A DNA stretch of 64,000 nucleotides from Heloderma charlesbogerti (taxonomy: Eukaryota > Chordata > Lepidosauria > Squamata > Helodermatidae): the NCBI GenBank assembly GCA_026122225.1, contig JANEZZ010000982.1:553501-617500 (forward strand). Direction: 5' to 3'. The position numbers and the translations under genes are program-made. Every line of letters begins with the position of its first letter. Position 1 is the first letter of the stretch. Below, one piece after another: positions 1 through 11,626 of the stretch. The notes under the pieces were generated by a model. The model made no database searches. It worked only from the letters and a program-made list of their open reading frames with translations, and was not told where the DNA came from.

Positions 1-582
1 TGCCTGGATCAGTGTGAGGACTTGGCATTCACAGGCCCATTTCTAATTAAGTTCTAATGTGGCACAGTGAGCTGTTGTGTGGGCGAATATTGTCACATGT
101 ACACTAAGGCCATCACTCAATGCGATACTAATTAACCAAGTTTTCATGAGAGGTGACAAAAGGGAAAAAAAAACACTCTTCCAACTATGTTCTGGTATTT
201 TTATCTTTGCTGAAAATATTATAAATAGGAAAAGTGAGAAATCTTGACATGCTTATTATTTAGTAAAAGCAAACTCTCTTTCCCCCCCCCTCCCTTCTAA
301 CTTTGCCCTATATCTTATCTTCCATTCCTGTCCAAAGATGCGGGGACATGGGAAATGTGACACTGTTGTAGTGACTTGGAACCTCATGTGCACACAGGAA
401 CTTCCCATGGTCCTCCATGAAAGGGAAGTATCTCCCAAGCCACAGATCCTCATGGGCAGCTGGGGATTGCAGACGAGGCTGTCTTGGCTGAATGGTCCCC
501 CTACCTGAATAGATAGTGCCATCTGGGGAAGACTGGGCCCTGGATTCAGTGTGACTCCACCATCCCACACACACTAAGATGA
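1..582. other. unique sequence, no gene seen
   Basis: No coding, RNA or repeat signature recognised. It holds short homopolymer runs, including a C-rich run near 281-290. Open frames here are short, lack start context and show no recognisable domain. Confidence 0.5.
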
Positions 583-847
583 GAGCCAGTGTGGCATAGT
601 GGTTAGAGTCTTGACTGGCACGCAGGGGACCTGGGTTCTAGTCCCTACTCAGCCATGACGCTCACTGGGTGAATTTGGGCCAGTCACTGACTCTTAGCCT
701 AACCAACCTTGCAGAGTTGCTGTGAGGATAAAATGGAGAGGAGGAGGATCATGTAAGCTTCTTTGGGTTCCTTGCAAGAGGAAAAAAAAGTGGGAGATAA
801 ATGCAACAACAACAACAACAACAGCAACAGCAACAACAACAACAACA
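583..847 (+). repeat. tRNA-derived SINE with (AAC)n tail
   Basis: A pol III internal promoter is visible: box A-like TGGCATAGTGG at 592-602 and box B-like GGTTCTAGTCC at 634-644. A body follows with the GGGTGAATTTGGGCCAGTCA and TTGTGAGGATAAAA-type blocks seen again near 48.9 kb and 36.4 kb. The 3' tail is an AAC/AGC repeat at about 804-847. Squamate tRNA SINEs of this type are mobilised in trans by LINEs; the AAC tail resembles the BovB tails in this window. The family name (Sauria-type SINE) is inferred. Confidence 0.8.
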
Positions 848-1069
848 AATCTACTCTTTGTTAGTCCCAAAGTTTATCCATTTCACCGGTATAATTTAGG
901 GCAGGGAAGGGAGAGGGAGTTATTTCATTACTGCTGTTGTGAAATTACTTAGTTAGAAATTCTTGACCAACCTACTGCAAAATCCTCAGAGATTTACCAG
1001 TAGATCCAGATCTGCATTGTTCCCAGCCATGAGCTAGCCTATGGATCCAGGGGGGCAGGTAGGTCTAGA

Positions 1070-1290
1070 CATCAGGGCCAAAGTCCCAGGCCCCACAGGC
1101 CAGCCTTCCCCCATGACTACCCAGAAAGCAGCAAGTGCAGAAGTAAACTCCATTTTATTTCTGTAGCCATGATAGTGCTATTATTTAAGTGAACCTGAAA
1201 TACAAAATTGCACATTTTGTTTTATCAGTATGGCAAACGGTTTTGTTGTTTTTCTAATATATCAGGAATTAGAAATAGGTAAGGGCAAAC
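1070..1290. repeat. unclassified dispersed repeat, copy 1
   Basis: About 220 bp that resembles 48400-48620. Shared blocks include GCAAGTGCAGAA, GTGCTATTATTTAAGTGA and GGCAAACGGTTTTGTTGTT. No termini or coding potential recognised. It could be part of an LTR or a LINE 3' end in reverse orientation. Confidence 0.5.
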
Positions 1291-1433
1291 ATGCAATGTT
1301 CAAGTTTGTGGAGGTTCTCTGAATTCTTCCTCAAACCTCATTTTGCCTCATTTGCATCCCCCCAAACGAGCATCTTTTTTCCCAGTCTGGAAAAAGATAT
1401 GCATTTTTCAATTGAGCAGAATGCATATTTTTC

Positions 1434-3106
1434 TTGTTGTTTATTCGGTCAGTCCCTTCCAACTCTTCGTGACTTCATGGACCAGCCCATGCCAGAGCTT
1501 CCTGTCGACCACCCCCAGCTCCCCCAAGGTCAAGTCACCTCCAGAATATCATCCATCCACCTTGCCCTTGGTCGGCCCCTCTTCCTTTTGTCTTCCACTT
1601 TCCCTAGCATCAGCATCTTCTCCAGGGTATCCTGTCTTCTCATGATGTGGCCAAAGTACTTCAGTTTTGCCTTTAAGATCATTCCCTCAAGTGAGCAGTC
1701 TGGCTTTATTTCCTGGAGTATGGACTGGTTGGATCTTCTTGCAGTCCAAGGCACTCTCAGAATTTTCCTCCAGCACCATAGTTCAAAAGCATCTATCTTC
1801 CTTCCCTCAGCCTTCCTTATGGTCCAGCTCTTGCAGCCATAGGTTACTACGGAGAATACTATTGCTTGAACTATGTGGACCTTTGTTGTCAGTGTGATGT
1901 CTCTGCTCTTAACTATTTTATCAAGATTTTCATTGCTGTCCTCCCAGGAAGTAAACATCTTCTGATTTCCTGGCTGCAGTCAGCTTCTATCTTTCTACCT
2001 GGCTTCTATTTTTGCACCTAGAAAGACAAAGTCTGTCACTGCCTCCACATTTTCTCCCTCTGTTTGCCAGTTATCAATCAAGCTGGTTGCCATAATTTTG
2101 ATTTTTTTGAGGTTTAACTGCAACCCAGGTTTTGCACTTTCTTCTTTCACCTTTGTCATGAGGTTCCTCAGCTCCTCCTCACTTTCAGCCATCAAAGGGG
2201 TATCATCTGCATATCTGAGATTGTTAATGTTTCTTCCAGTGATTTTAACTCCAGCCTTGGCTTCATCAAGCCCAGCACGTCGCATGATGTGTTCTGCGTA
2301 CAGGTTGAATAGGTAGGGTGAGAGTATACAACCCTGCCGTACTCCTTTCCCAATCTTAAACCAGTCCGTTGTTCCGTGGTCTGTTCTTACCATTGCTACT
2401 TGGTCATTATACAGATTCCTCAGGAGGCAGACAAGATGACTTGGTATCCCCATACCACCAAGAACTTGCCACAATTTGTTATGATCCACACAGTCAAAGG
2501 CTTTAGAATAGTCAATAAAACAGAAATAGAAGTTTTTCTGAAACTCCCTGGCTTTCTCCATTATCCAGTGGATATTGGCTATTTGGTGTCTAGTTCCTCT
2601 GCCTTTTCGAAACCCAGCTTGTACATCTGGCAATTCTCATTCCATGAATTGCTGGAGTCTACCTTGCAAGATCTTGAGCATTACCTTACTGGCATGTGAA
2701 ATAAGTGCCACTGCTCGATAGTTTGAACATTCTTTGGTGCTTCCCTTTTTTGGTATGGGGATATAAGTTGATCTTTTCCAATCTGTTGGCCATTCTTGTG
2801 TTTTCCAAATTTGCTGGCATATGGCATGCATCACCTTGACAGCATCATCTTGCAAGATTTTAAACAGTTCCGCTGGGATATCGTCATCTCCTGCTGCCTT
2901 GTTATTAGCAATGCTTCTTAAGGCCCATTCAACTTCACTCTTCAGGATGTCTGGCTCTAGCTCACTGACCACAACATCAAATCTATCCCCAACATTATTT
3001 TCCTTCCTATACAGATCTTCCATATATTCTTGCCACCTTTTCTTGATCTCTTCTGCTTCTGTTAGGTCCTTGCCATCTTTGTTTTTGACACATTTTACAG
3101 TCCACA
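1434..3106 (-). pseudogene. old 5'-truncated RTE-clade LINE (BovB-like), broken ORF
   Basis: On the minus strand the conceptual protein carries reverse-transcriptase blocks: KAFDCVDHNKLW, GVRQGCILSPYLFNLYAEHI and LRYADDTPLMAES, where YADD is the polymerase motif. A C-terminal WTIRKAEGRKIDAFELWCWR block shared with BovB follows. The frame is broken into three pieces (2637-3266, 1995-2633 and 1530-1958, each including flank or frameshift sequence). The N-terminal endonuclease half is missing, as expected for 5' truncation. The 3' tail lies at 1434 (AAACAACAA on the minus strand). A 7-bp direct repeat ATTTTTC at 1427-1433 and 3107-3113 fits a target duplication. It differs at many residues from the two young BovB copies, so it is an older or separate RTE subfamily. 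Confidence 0.85.
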
Positions 3107-3113
3107 ATTTTTC

Positions 3114-4004
3114 CCAATTGAAACAAAAGTAGCTATTTTGAAAAAATCCACATTTCCCCTGCCCCCAAATGTGCATTTCCTCCCATAGACTTAATAAAAG
3201 CTTGAAAATGTGGATTTGGGGGGATTTACGCAAATGCACATTTTGGGGGCAGAAGTTCAGGCACATGTTAAGAATTGCATTCCTGCTTGCATTTGGGGTA
3301 ATGAATGGGGCATGTTCACATCATATGTGAACAGGAACAAAATGCTTATGCATCTCTATGTAGAAATAGTTTTAAACAATACAATGGTGGTTGGAGAGGG
3401 GAAAGAGATATGTTAGTTGTGTCCTCCCCAACTGAAATAAAGCACCAACTGGGCAAAACACAGTTCAATCCTCTTGATGTAGTTTTATCTGTGTATGTAG
3501 TTTTATCTTCTCCTTATTTTCATTCTCATACATATCTATGGCACTGTTTGGATCTCAGATTTGATTTGTTGGATGTGTTCAAAGAATGGGAGGGGGGAGC
3601 GATTTCACATTTTATTATATCTCCACCCTGCAATCTTCTTGTAGACCTTGAAATTGAACCTGGCATATTTGTAAATATGATTTTCTTCCTTGGATTTTTG
3701 GAAAGTTGATGGTCTCTGTAGCTAAATTAACCTATGATTTTCAGCAGTGAGAAAAGATTTTCATGGTATGGAATCATTGTATGTATACTTCAGAGCTCTG
3801 GGTGAATGATTATTCCATTGTAAACATTCCTTACAAATCTTTCTAGGTGTTAATTGTTTACAAAATGACACCTTACACTATAATACAGATATAAAGGACT
3901 CTTGATAAAGGACCCGATGCTGATCAAAAAGGCAACCAGATTTAAACCCCATATGGGTTTCAGTGGAACTAAATGCATGTGTGTGTGTATTCATTGTATA
4001 AAAA
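3114..4004. other. AT-rich flank and unique sequence
   Basis: The first ~190 bp repeats words such as AAATGTGCATTT and AAAATGTGGATTT. With 1320-1433 it looks like the remains of an AT-rich hAT-like element into which the RTE LINE inserted, but no termini were found. From about 3300 onward no gene or repeat is recognised. Confidence 0.4.
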
Positions 4005-4012
4005 CAAAAGTG

Positions 4013-4274
4013 TAGGGATGTGCAAAGCAGCAAAACAAGCTTGTTGAGGCTCTCCAAATTCCACCTTGAAACTGATTAAAATGTGTCTTTGTACACTTTT
4101 TTCAGAAGTACGCATTTTCCCTACGCATTTTTTCAAATGTACACATTTTTGGTGTATTTTTGTTGCTCTTTCTGGGAATTGCATCACAAACTCAGAAATG
4201 TTTGGTTCCGGGAGGTGCCAATTCAGCAAATTGGGGTCAAGAATGAACTGAAAAGAATTTCTTATACGTCCCTA
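4013..4274. mobile_element. short hAT-like nonautonomous element (family G)
   Basis: It begins TAGGGATGTGCAAAGC and ends CGTCCCTA, the terminal words shared by many elements here. The interior is rich in TACGCATTTT/ACACATTTTT words and encodes nothing. The flanking octamers (CAAAAGTG and CAAATATA) match at only part of their positions, so the target duplication is weak. Confidence 0.6.
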
Positions 4275-4459
4275 CAAATATATGAGTGTGTATATGCTTG
4301 GGTACATATAAATGCATGTATGTTGTGATTTTTGTGAGATCAGTGGAGAATGTGTATAAACACAAAGGACCATGCACATTCACATAAAAGTGTATAGACA
4401 GTGCACAGTCAGAATGAACTGGGTATTTCCTGTTACTAGGTCAATAGTATATTCATATG

Positions 4460-4989
4460 TGTCAGGGTGGACACTGAGCCCATAGAATCCCAGAGTAGTT
4501 CTGATTCTGAGGAAGAGCAGTCGCTCCTGGGAGAGGAGCGTGCTCCTCTTTCCCAGGGCCCACAGCTGACGGAGATTCCTCCCACCAGCATTCCTAGCTT
4601 AAATAGCAGTCCAGGGAGTGACAGAGCGCGGGAAGCAGACTTGATGGACGCACGACACCGATGCAGAGAGTGGCGCCAGATGGAGGGCGCGGAAAGGAGG
4701 CGCAGTGCCCGGTTGGCACGCAAACAATGGCTGCGCCCTGAAAATCCAAGGGAAAAGGGGAGGGACTCTCCCTAGTCCTTAAGTTCAGGGGTCTGCCAGT
4801 AATTCCCTTTCAAACGGGGACCAACTGTTTCAACTTAGGGCATAGGTACTCTGCTGCTCAGATCTAGTTGCTACCTGTAAAGCTGTTAAGTTGTAAAAGA
4901 AGAATAAAGCTTTGAAAGGAATCCCTTTGTCTGTGTCTAGACTTGGCTATTGGATTAGACTGAGAGAGGCCTCCAAGGAGCCCTTGACA
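4460..4989 (+). mobile_element. solo LTR, copy 1
   Basis: 530 bp bounded by TGTCAGGG and CTTGACA, i.e. TG...CA ends, with a perfect 5-bp target duplication ATATG (4455-4459 and 4990-4994). A polyadenylation signal AATAAA lies at 4903-4908. There is no internal retroviral or Gypsy sequence on either side, so it is a solo LTR left by recombination. Three other copies of the family lie at 11627, 22455 and 24787. A 5-bp duplication fits Gypsy elements or some endogenous retroviruses; the source class cannot be decided from the LTR alone. Confidence 0.9.
4467..4775 (+). other. conserved open frame inside the LTR (no ATG at its start)
   Basis: A 102-codon frame, open from the first base of the LTR. 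Its first listed codon is GTG, not ATG. The N-terminal half is acidic and Ser-rich (SSSDSEEE), and the C-terminal half is basic (AERRRSARLARKQ). The LTR at 24787-25342 keeps the same frame at the same length without gaps on its own plus direction; the copy at 22455 keeps the frame but has two in-frame stops. It may be the C-terminal tail of an internal polyprotein that reads into the 3' LTR, or a remnant with no function. Confidence 0.45.
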
Positions 4990-5059
4990 ATATGCTCCTA
5001 TGCATGGTCAGATCAGTCTATTTCTTGACTCTATCACTTTCACAAGTGTTTACTCATAA

Positions 5060-5382
5060 ATCTGTTCCATCTCGTTTCTGTATTGATCTACAAATTTCTT
5101 TTTAAAAATTCTGCATGAACATTTGCATTCATATATGTATTTAAATATATATTTTCTCTCAAAATATGTGTTACTACATTTTTTTTCTCAAAACACACAC
5201 ACACGTGTCGAGCAATGCACACAGACAGACAGTTTTTTTTAATCCAGAAATCCACTGCAAAATTTGGGGAAAACTTTAATCCAAAGGATAACTACTTTCT
5301 GATCCACACATTCAAAAGGGAGGTGTGCATCATGCCAGCTTGTATCAGATTTTGTGAAGATTGAATTCCTTGAGCATCCCTA
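5060..5382. mobile_element. probable remnant of a hAT-like element
   Basis: AT-rich sequence with ATGCATTTGCATTC and ATTTTTTCTCAAAA words that ends GAGCATCCCTA, a family-type right end. No matching left end was found, so the left boundary is a guess. Confidence 0.35.
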
Positions 5383-5734
5383 AAAGCTCCATGTCATGTT
5401 GGAGAATATGCAACACTGGACCATGTTAATCACTTAGCGTTCATAATTGTCCAGTTGAGGTATGGGCTCCCCACTTGTGCGATTATGCAGATTGACTGGG
5501 CAGTGTATGAAACTGATGTGGAGGGTTGATAAATATTAATTTGCATACCCCAGACACCTTCAAAATCTGCTCCAGAGTGCTGGGGGACTCTGTGGAGCAG
5601 ATTGGGAGCAGGCGCTGAAGAGAGGAGGAGAAACTCCCATTGTTGGCGCAACATTGGTTTCTGCCTGTTGAGCCCAAGGCACATACACCCAAGGGGACAG
5701 GGTTTGATGGAGTGGTCTTTTTCTGATCCATGTC

Positions 5735-6350
5735 AATTTTGCTTAGATACAGAGATGTGGACTATAGTGTGACCAATATGCAGACAACACCCACCTCTTG
5801 CGTTCTCCCTCCTTTCTCTCTCCCCTTTTCCATCAAAACTTCCATCAAGTTCAGAACAGTGAGTGCTCTCTGAATAACTGCCTGGGTGTGGTAATGGACT
5901 GGATGAGGGCCAATAAACTGAGACTCAGCCCAAATAAGATGGATGCAGTGTGACTGGGTGGGTCTTCTGACTAGCTCAGTGATATTCAACCTCTCTGGAT
6001 GTTGCTCTGTCTCAGCACAGGGGGCCTCAGAGGCATGGAGTGCTTTGTATCAGCTTAGGCTGATATAACAACTATGACCCTGTCTTGACAGAGAGAGCCT
6101 TGCGACAGTTAGCCTGGCCATGCTCTGGTAACCTCACATTTGGATGACTGCAATGTATCATATGCAGGGCTGTCTTTGAATACAGTCTGGAATCTTCTGC
6201 CAAGTCCAAAATTTTGTCTCTCCAAAATACGGCAGCAACATGGTTAACAGGGACTGACCAATTTGATCTTATTACACCAATGCTTTATGATCTGCACTGG
6301 CTGCCAGTCTATTTCAGGGCCCAGTTCAAAGTGCTGGTACTAACCTACAA
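5735..6350 (+). mobile_element. L2-type LINE fragment, RT region (5' part of split copy)
   Basis: The plus-strand translation shows a decayed RT palm, DQYADNTHLL, at 5771-5800. It is followed by GVVMDWMRANKLRLSPNK near 5886 and, near 6290, DLHWLPVYFRAQFKVLVLTY, the characteristic C-terminal block of L2/CR1-group LINEs. The copy is interrupted at 6350 by a full-length BovB and resumes at 9585 with KALNGLGPGYL-type sequence. Stops and frameshifts show it is dead. Confidence 0.8.
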
Positions 6351-9300
6351 CCCCTTCATGGATCACTGCCTTGTTGTGGTGAAGGGGCTTGCGTAACTCA
6401 GTGAAGCCATAAGCTATGCCATGCAGGGCCACCCAAGATGGACAGGCCATGGCAGAGAGTTCTGACAAAATGTGGTCCACTGGAGAAGGAAATGGCAACC
6501 CACTCCAGTATTCTTGCCAAGAAAACCCCATGGAACGTATCACAAGGCTAAAAGATATGACGCCGGAAGATGAGCCCCTCAGGTCGGAAGGTGTCCAATA
6601 TACTACTGGGGAAGAGCAGAGGGTATTTCCAAGTAGCGCCAGAAAGAGTGAAGCGGCTGGGCCAAAGCCGAAAGGACACTCAGCTGTGGATGTGTCTGGT
6701 GGTGAAAAGAAAATCCGATGCTGTAAAGAACAATATTGTTTAGGAACCTGGAATGTCAGATCAATGAATCAAGGTAAGCTGGAGGTGGTCAAACATGGCA
6801 AGATTGAACATCGACATCTTGGGAATCAGTGAACTAAAATGGACAGGCATGGGCGAATTTAATTCAGGTGACCATCATATCTACTATTGTGGGCAAGAAT
6901 CCCTTAGAAGAAATGGAGTAGCACTCATAGTCAACAAAAGGGTGGGAAAAGCAGTACTGGGGTACAATCTTAAACATGATAGAATGATCTCAGTACGAAT
7001 CCAAGGCAAACCATTCAACATCACAGTAATTCAAGTCTATGCCCCAACCACTGATGCCGAAGAAGCTGAGGTTGATCGGTTCTATGAAGACCTACAACAC
7101 CTTCTAGAACTAACACCAAAAAAAGATGTCCTCTTCATCATAGGGGATTGGAATGCTAAAGTAGGAAGTCAAGAAATCACTGGGATAACAGGCAAGCATG
7201 GCCTTGGTGTACAAAATGAAGCAGGACAAAAGCTAATAGAGTTTTGCCAAGAGAACACGCTGATCATAGCAAACACTCTTTTCCAACAGCACAAGAGACG
7301 ACTCTACACATGGACATCACCAGATGGTCAATATCGAAATCAGATTGATTATGTCCTTTGCAGCCAAAGATGGAGAAGCTCTATACAGTCAGTCAAAACA
7401 AGACCTGGAGCTGACTGTGGCTCAGATCATGAGCTGCTTCTTGCAAAATATTTCGGCTTAAATTGAAGAATGTAGGGAAAACCACTAAACCATTCAGGTA
7501 TGACCTCAATCATATCCCTTATGAATATACAGTGGAGGTGAGGAATAGCTTTCAGGGATTAGACCTGATAGACAGAGTGCCTGAGGAACTATGGACGGAG
7601 GTCCGTAACATTGTTCAGGAAGCAGCAATGAAATCCATCCCAAAGAAAAAGAAATGCAAGAAAGCCAAGTGGCTGTCTGATGAGGCTTTACAAGTAGCTG
7701 AGGAAAGAAGGGAAGCGAAAAGCAAGGGAGAAAGGGGAAGATATATCCAACTGAATGCAGAGTTCCAGACAATAGCAAGGAGAGACAAGAAGGCCTTCTT
7801 AAATGAACAATGCAAAGAAATCGAGGAAAACAACAGAATGGGAAAGACTAGAGATCTCTTCAAGAAAATCGGAGATCTCAAGGGAATGTTTTGTGCAAAG
7901 ACGGGCATGATAAAGGACAAAGAAGGCAGGGACCTAACAGATGCAGATGAGATTAAGAAGAGGTGGAAAGAATACACAGAAGAACTATACAGGAAAGATC
8001 TGAATGTCCCTGATAGCCATGATAGTGACGTCACTGGACTTGAGCCAGACATCCTCGAGAGTGAAGTCAAGTGGGCCTTAGGAAGCATTAGTAACAACAA
8101 ATCTAGTGGAGATGACACTATTCCAGCTGAGCTATTTAAAATCCTAAAAGATGATGCTGTTAAAGTGCTGCATTCAGTATGCCAACAAATTTGGAACACT
8201 CAACAATGGCTGCAAGACTGGAAAAGGTCAGTTTACATTCCAATTCCAAAGAAGGGCAACGCCAAAGAGTGTCAAACTACCGCACAATTGCTCTCATTTC
8301 ACATGCCAGCAAGGTGATGCTCAAAATCCTACAAGCTAGGCTTCAGCAGTATGCGAACCAAGAACTACCGGAAGTACAAGCTGGGTTTCAAAGAGGCAGA
8401 GGAACGAGAGATCAAATCGCCAACATTCGCTGCATCATGGAGAAAGCAAGAGAATTCCAGAAAAACGTCTATTTCTGCTTCATTGACTACGCTAAAGCCT
8501 TTGATTGTGTGGATCACAACAAACTGTGGCAAATTCTTAAAGTGATGGGAGTACCAGACCACCTTACCTGTCTCCTGAGAAACCTGTACGAGGGTCAAGA
8601 AGCAACAGTAAGAACCAGTCATGGAACAACCGAGTGGTTCAAAATTGGGAAAGGAGTACGACAAGGCTGCATATTGTCACCCTGCTTATTTAACTTATAT
8701 GCAGAGTACATCTTGAGAAATGCCAGGTTGGATGAATCAGAGGTTGGAATTAAGATTGCTGGGAGAATTATCAGCAACCTCCGATATGCAGACGATACCA
8801 CCCTAATGGCAGAAAGCGAAGAGGATCTAAAGAGCCTCTTGTTGAGGGTGAAAGAGGAGAGTGCAAAAGCTGGTTTGAAACTCAACATTAAAAAAACTAA
8901 GATCAGGGCATCTGGCCCCATCACTTCCTGGCATATAGAAGGGGACGAAATGGAAGCAGTGACAGATTTTACTTTCTTGGGCTCCAAGATCACCGCAGAC
9001 GGTGACTGTAGCCATGAAATTAAAAGACGCTTGCTCCTTGGGAGGAAAGCTATGGCCAACCTAGACAGCATAGTAAGAAGCAGAGACATCACCTTGCCGA
9101 CGAAGGTCCATCTAATCAAAGCTATGGTTTTCCCAGTAGTAATATATGGCTGTGAGAGCTGGACTATAAGGAAGGCTGAGCGCCGAAGAATTGATGCTTT
9201 CGAACTGTGGTGCTGGAGAAGACTCTTACGAGTCCCCTGGACTGCAAGGAGGTCAAATCAGTCAATCCTCAAGGAAATCAACCCTGAGTGCTCATTGGAA

Positions 9301-9572
9301 GGACAGATACTGAAACTGAAGCTCAAATATTTTGGCCACCTAATGTGAAGAGAAAACTCTCTGGAAAAGACCCTGAATCGCTGGGAAAGACTGAAGGCAA
9401 AAGGAGAAGGGGACGGCAGAGGATGAGATGGCTAGATAGCATCACCGATGCAATGAATATGAACTTGAGCACGCTCCGGGAGAGAGCGCAGGACAGGAAG
9501 GCCTGGCGTGCTATGGTCCATGGGGTCACGTAGAGTCGGACACGACTGAACGACTGAACAACGACAACAACA
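6351..9572 (+). mobile_element. full-length BovB LINE, inactivated
   Basis: About 3.2 kb, collinear with the intact minus-strand copy at 55790-59007, with the same 5' start (CCCCTTCATGGATCACTGCC) and the same ACAACAACAAC-type tail. A 12-bp target duplication ACTAACCTACAA flanks it (6339-6350 and 9573-9584); it split an L2 LINE. BovB is an RTE-clade retrotransposon found in squamates and, by proposed horizontal transfer, in ruminants. The complete 5' end and clean duplication suggest recent insertion in spite of the broken ORF. Confidence 0.95.
6416..9533 (+). pseudogene. BovB endonuclease/reverse transcriptase, frameshifted copy
   Basis: Same domain order as the intact copy: endonuclease (SELKWTG, IIGDWNAKVG, QIDYVL, SDHELL) then RT (FIDYAKAFDCVDH, GVRQGCILSP, RYADDTTLMAES) and the C-terminal RRGRQRMRWLDSI block. 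Comparison with 55798-58941 shows five disabling changes: a 5-bp loss near 6797, a 2-bp gain near 7450, a 1-bp loss near 8271, a CGA-to-TGA stop at 9346-9348 and a 2-bp gain near 9375. The reading frame is thus cut into blocks 6416-6832, 6795-7466, 7463-8317, 8179-9348 and 9288-9533. Catalytic residues are still readable, so decay is recent. Confidence 0.93.
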
Positions 9573-9584
9573 ACTAACCTACAA

Positions 9585-10040
9585 AGCCCTAAATGGCTTG
9601 GGGCCAGGTTATCTGAAGGATAGTCTCCTCCCATATATACCTGCCCAGAAACCAAGATAATCTTCAGAGATCAGTCTCCAGGTATCCCTTCTGAATGAGG
9701 TGAGGTGGGTGCCTATTAAAGGGAGGGCCTTTTCAGTGATGGCTCTCCAGTTATGGAATGTCCAAAGAGGCTCGCCTGCCACCTACATTGTGGTCTTTTA
9801 GGCACTGGGTGAAAACCTGTTTTTTATTATTTTCCCAAGTTTTCCAGTCTTAAAATCTTTTAGTGCGCTCTATATTCTTTGTGCTATTATCTCATCATCT
9901 TGAGTTTATTTTGGTTTTATGTGGTTGCCAGTTATATCCTGCTTTAGAGTTCATTTTGAATTTTTTGTTTTGAATTTTTACTTCTTTGTATTTTACTACT
10001 AACACAGAGAGAGAAAGATTAAGTAAATAAATTACTATTA
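9585..10040 (+). mobile_element. L2-type LINE 3' end (3' part of split copy)
   Basis: It resumes the L2 protein directly after the BovB target duplication (KALNGLGPGYLKDSLLPY), then an untranslated tail ending in AAGTAAATAAATTA near 10022-10034. Together with 5735-6350 it makes one L2 copy of about 1.05 kb before interruption. Confidence 0.8.
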
Positions 10041-11045
10041 TAAATACAAACGAAATCGTAGAGTGTGTGCTTGATTTCTATTGGAGTCTAGAGGCTTTAC
10101 AATGGGGTGTGTGTGTGGTGGGGGGGATCATTTATATTTCATGTGTGTGCTTTGGAGCATAGAATCTGGAACCTTCCTGATAATCATTGCTTTCATTTAC
10201 TTGAGAGGTATAATAACAACCACCACCACCACCAAAGGAGTACTGTAGTCCTCAGGGTTTACAGAATACTCCTATAACCGTGAGGACTTCAGCATGATCA
10301 AAACTTGGAATTTGTTGAATGGTTCATCCAAGCAGGAATTCCCAAATGTAGCCAAATGTTTCAGTTCTGGTGAAAGTCACTGCCAGGTCTCGTCCCAGAT
10401 CTTTTCAGTGCTGGCTTCTGGTGAAATGCTGTTCCTCACCAGCTCTGGATTCCAGTAACACAACATCCAGTAATAGGAACCACTATTGGGAAGCCTCTTT
10501 AGTGCCTGCTGCATCATTAAAATGAGTGGGGGAGGCACATTTCATGCCTGCAAACAGCTCTTTTCCACACGAGAACTGTTATCAGGGTAAGATCAACGCT
10601 GTGCATCAGACGCTGGCCAGTTCTGAGACTGGAATCTGAAAAAGCTGCCCTAGAAGAGGCCGTTGACTGCTGATTCTCAATGGGATTTTCTTCCTCTCTT
10701 TCTGAGCAGCAGAACCCCCCTCCCCTCCCCATGCCAAACCATTTTTGAAACTCTGCACAGCCTTACCATCTGGCAAGGGGGACTGCTGTGCAAAACATAG
10801 AAATAAAGTGTGTGTCCCCCACCCCTTGGGTGAGCAGAACTAATTGTGTGATTTATTTAAATCCTGGCCAAAAAACAAACAAAAACGTTTTAGGGTTTTT
10901 TTGTTTTTGTTTTTTGATAGCACTTCATAGTAATACAAAATATTATTTTTAAATGTGTAGTAGAGGATATTCTGTTCACTGCCTCCTGCTGCCACTCTTT
11001 GGAATTTAGGAATACGTTAAGCATTTAGGTGCATGCCCTGAACGC
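10041..11045. other. unique sequence, no gene seen
   Basis: Contains a CAC trinucleotide run near 10208-10233 and a GT-rich stretch near 10108, otherwise single-copy-looking sequence. No frame with a recognisable domain. Confidence 0.45.
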
Positions 11046-11049
11046 ATTA

Positions 11050-11463
11050 TTTATTGTCACTGTTATTGTCATTATTTAATAGATTTAGATACCGCTTACA
11101 ATATTTTTTAAAGAAATGTTTATAGGGAGATTAAAATACATCATAATATACATGAAAATGCATATTAACAAATGCAAAACCATTCATATAAAAATTGATA
11201 AAAAATATTAAAAATGATGCTCTTGGCAGCATAATTAGCAAATGAACCAAGCAGCACCATCACTCAAGAAAGGATTTGGTAAAGCGATTATCTCTAATTG
11301 GTGCTTAAAATATGCCACAGTTAGCACCTCCCAAATACCAGGGGGGAAAGCATTCCATAAGGTGGGTGCTACCACAAAGGAGGCCCGCTTCTGAGTTGCC
11401 ACAAGACGGCAGTCTGCAGGTCATGGTACAGCCAGCAGGGCCTCCTCCAATGATCTTAATGAT
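11050..11463 (-). mobile_element. L2-type LINE 3' region (reverse), part 1
   Basis: Reverse-oriented L2 3' sequence: a RATTTAGATACCGCTTACAA-type tail followed by blocks such as AAGCATTCCATAAGGTGGGTGC that recur in the L2 copies near 16.6, 23.1 and 30.4 kb. It is broken by a BovB fragment (11464), a solo LTR (11627) and a hairpin element (12228), with short L2 pieces between them (TCTTCAGGGCTTTATGTGCC at about 12201-12220). Confidence 0.7.
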
Positions 11464-11585
11464 TTGTTGTTGTTGTTGTTGTTGTTGTTCAGTCGTTAAG
11501 TCATGTCCAACTCTTCGTGACCCCATGGACCATAGCATGCCAGGCCTTCCTGTCCTCTGCTCTCTCCCGGAGTGTGCTCAAGATC
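11464..11585 (-). mobile_element. 5'-truncated BovB 3' end
   Basis: About 120 bp matching the BovB 3' terminus in reverse. It starts with TGTTGTTG repeats (the AAC tail) and then GTTCAGTCGTTAAGTCATGTCC. It is flanked by the direct repeat GATCTTAATGATT at about 11452-11464 and again at 11583-11595, a LINE target duplication of 13 bp. It sits inside the reverse L2 copy. Confidence 0.9.
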
Positions 11586-11626
11586 TTAATGATTACACAG
11601 GTCTATATCCGGGAAGGTGATCTACC

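Noticed and set aside
583..660. tRNA gene
   Set aside because: Boxes A and B are present but no cloverleaf with a paired acceptor stem can be drawn, and a SINE body and tail follow.
4467..4775. The acidic/basic 102-codon frame as a host gene
   Set aside because: It lies entirely within a solo LTR bounded by 5-bp duplications and recurs in other LTR copies; there is no ATG at the start. Kept only as an LTR-borne frame.
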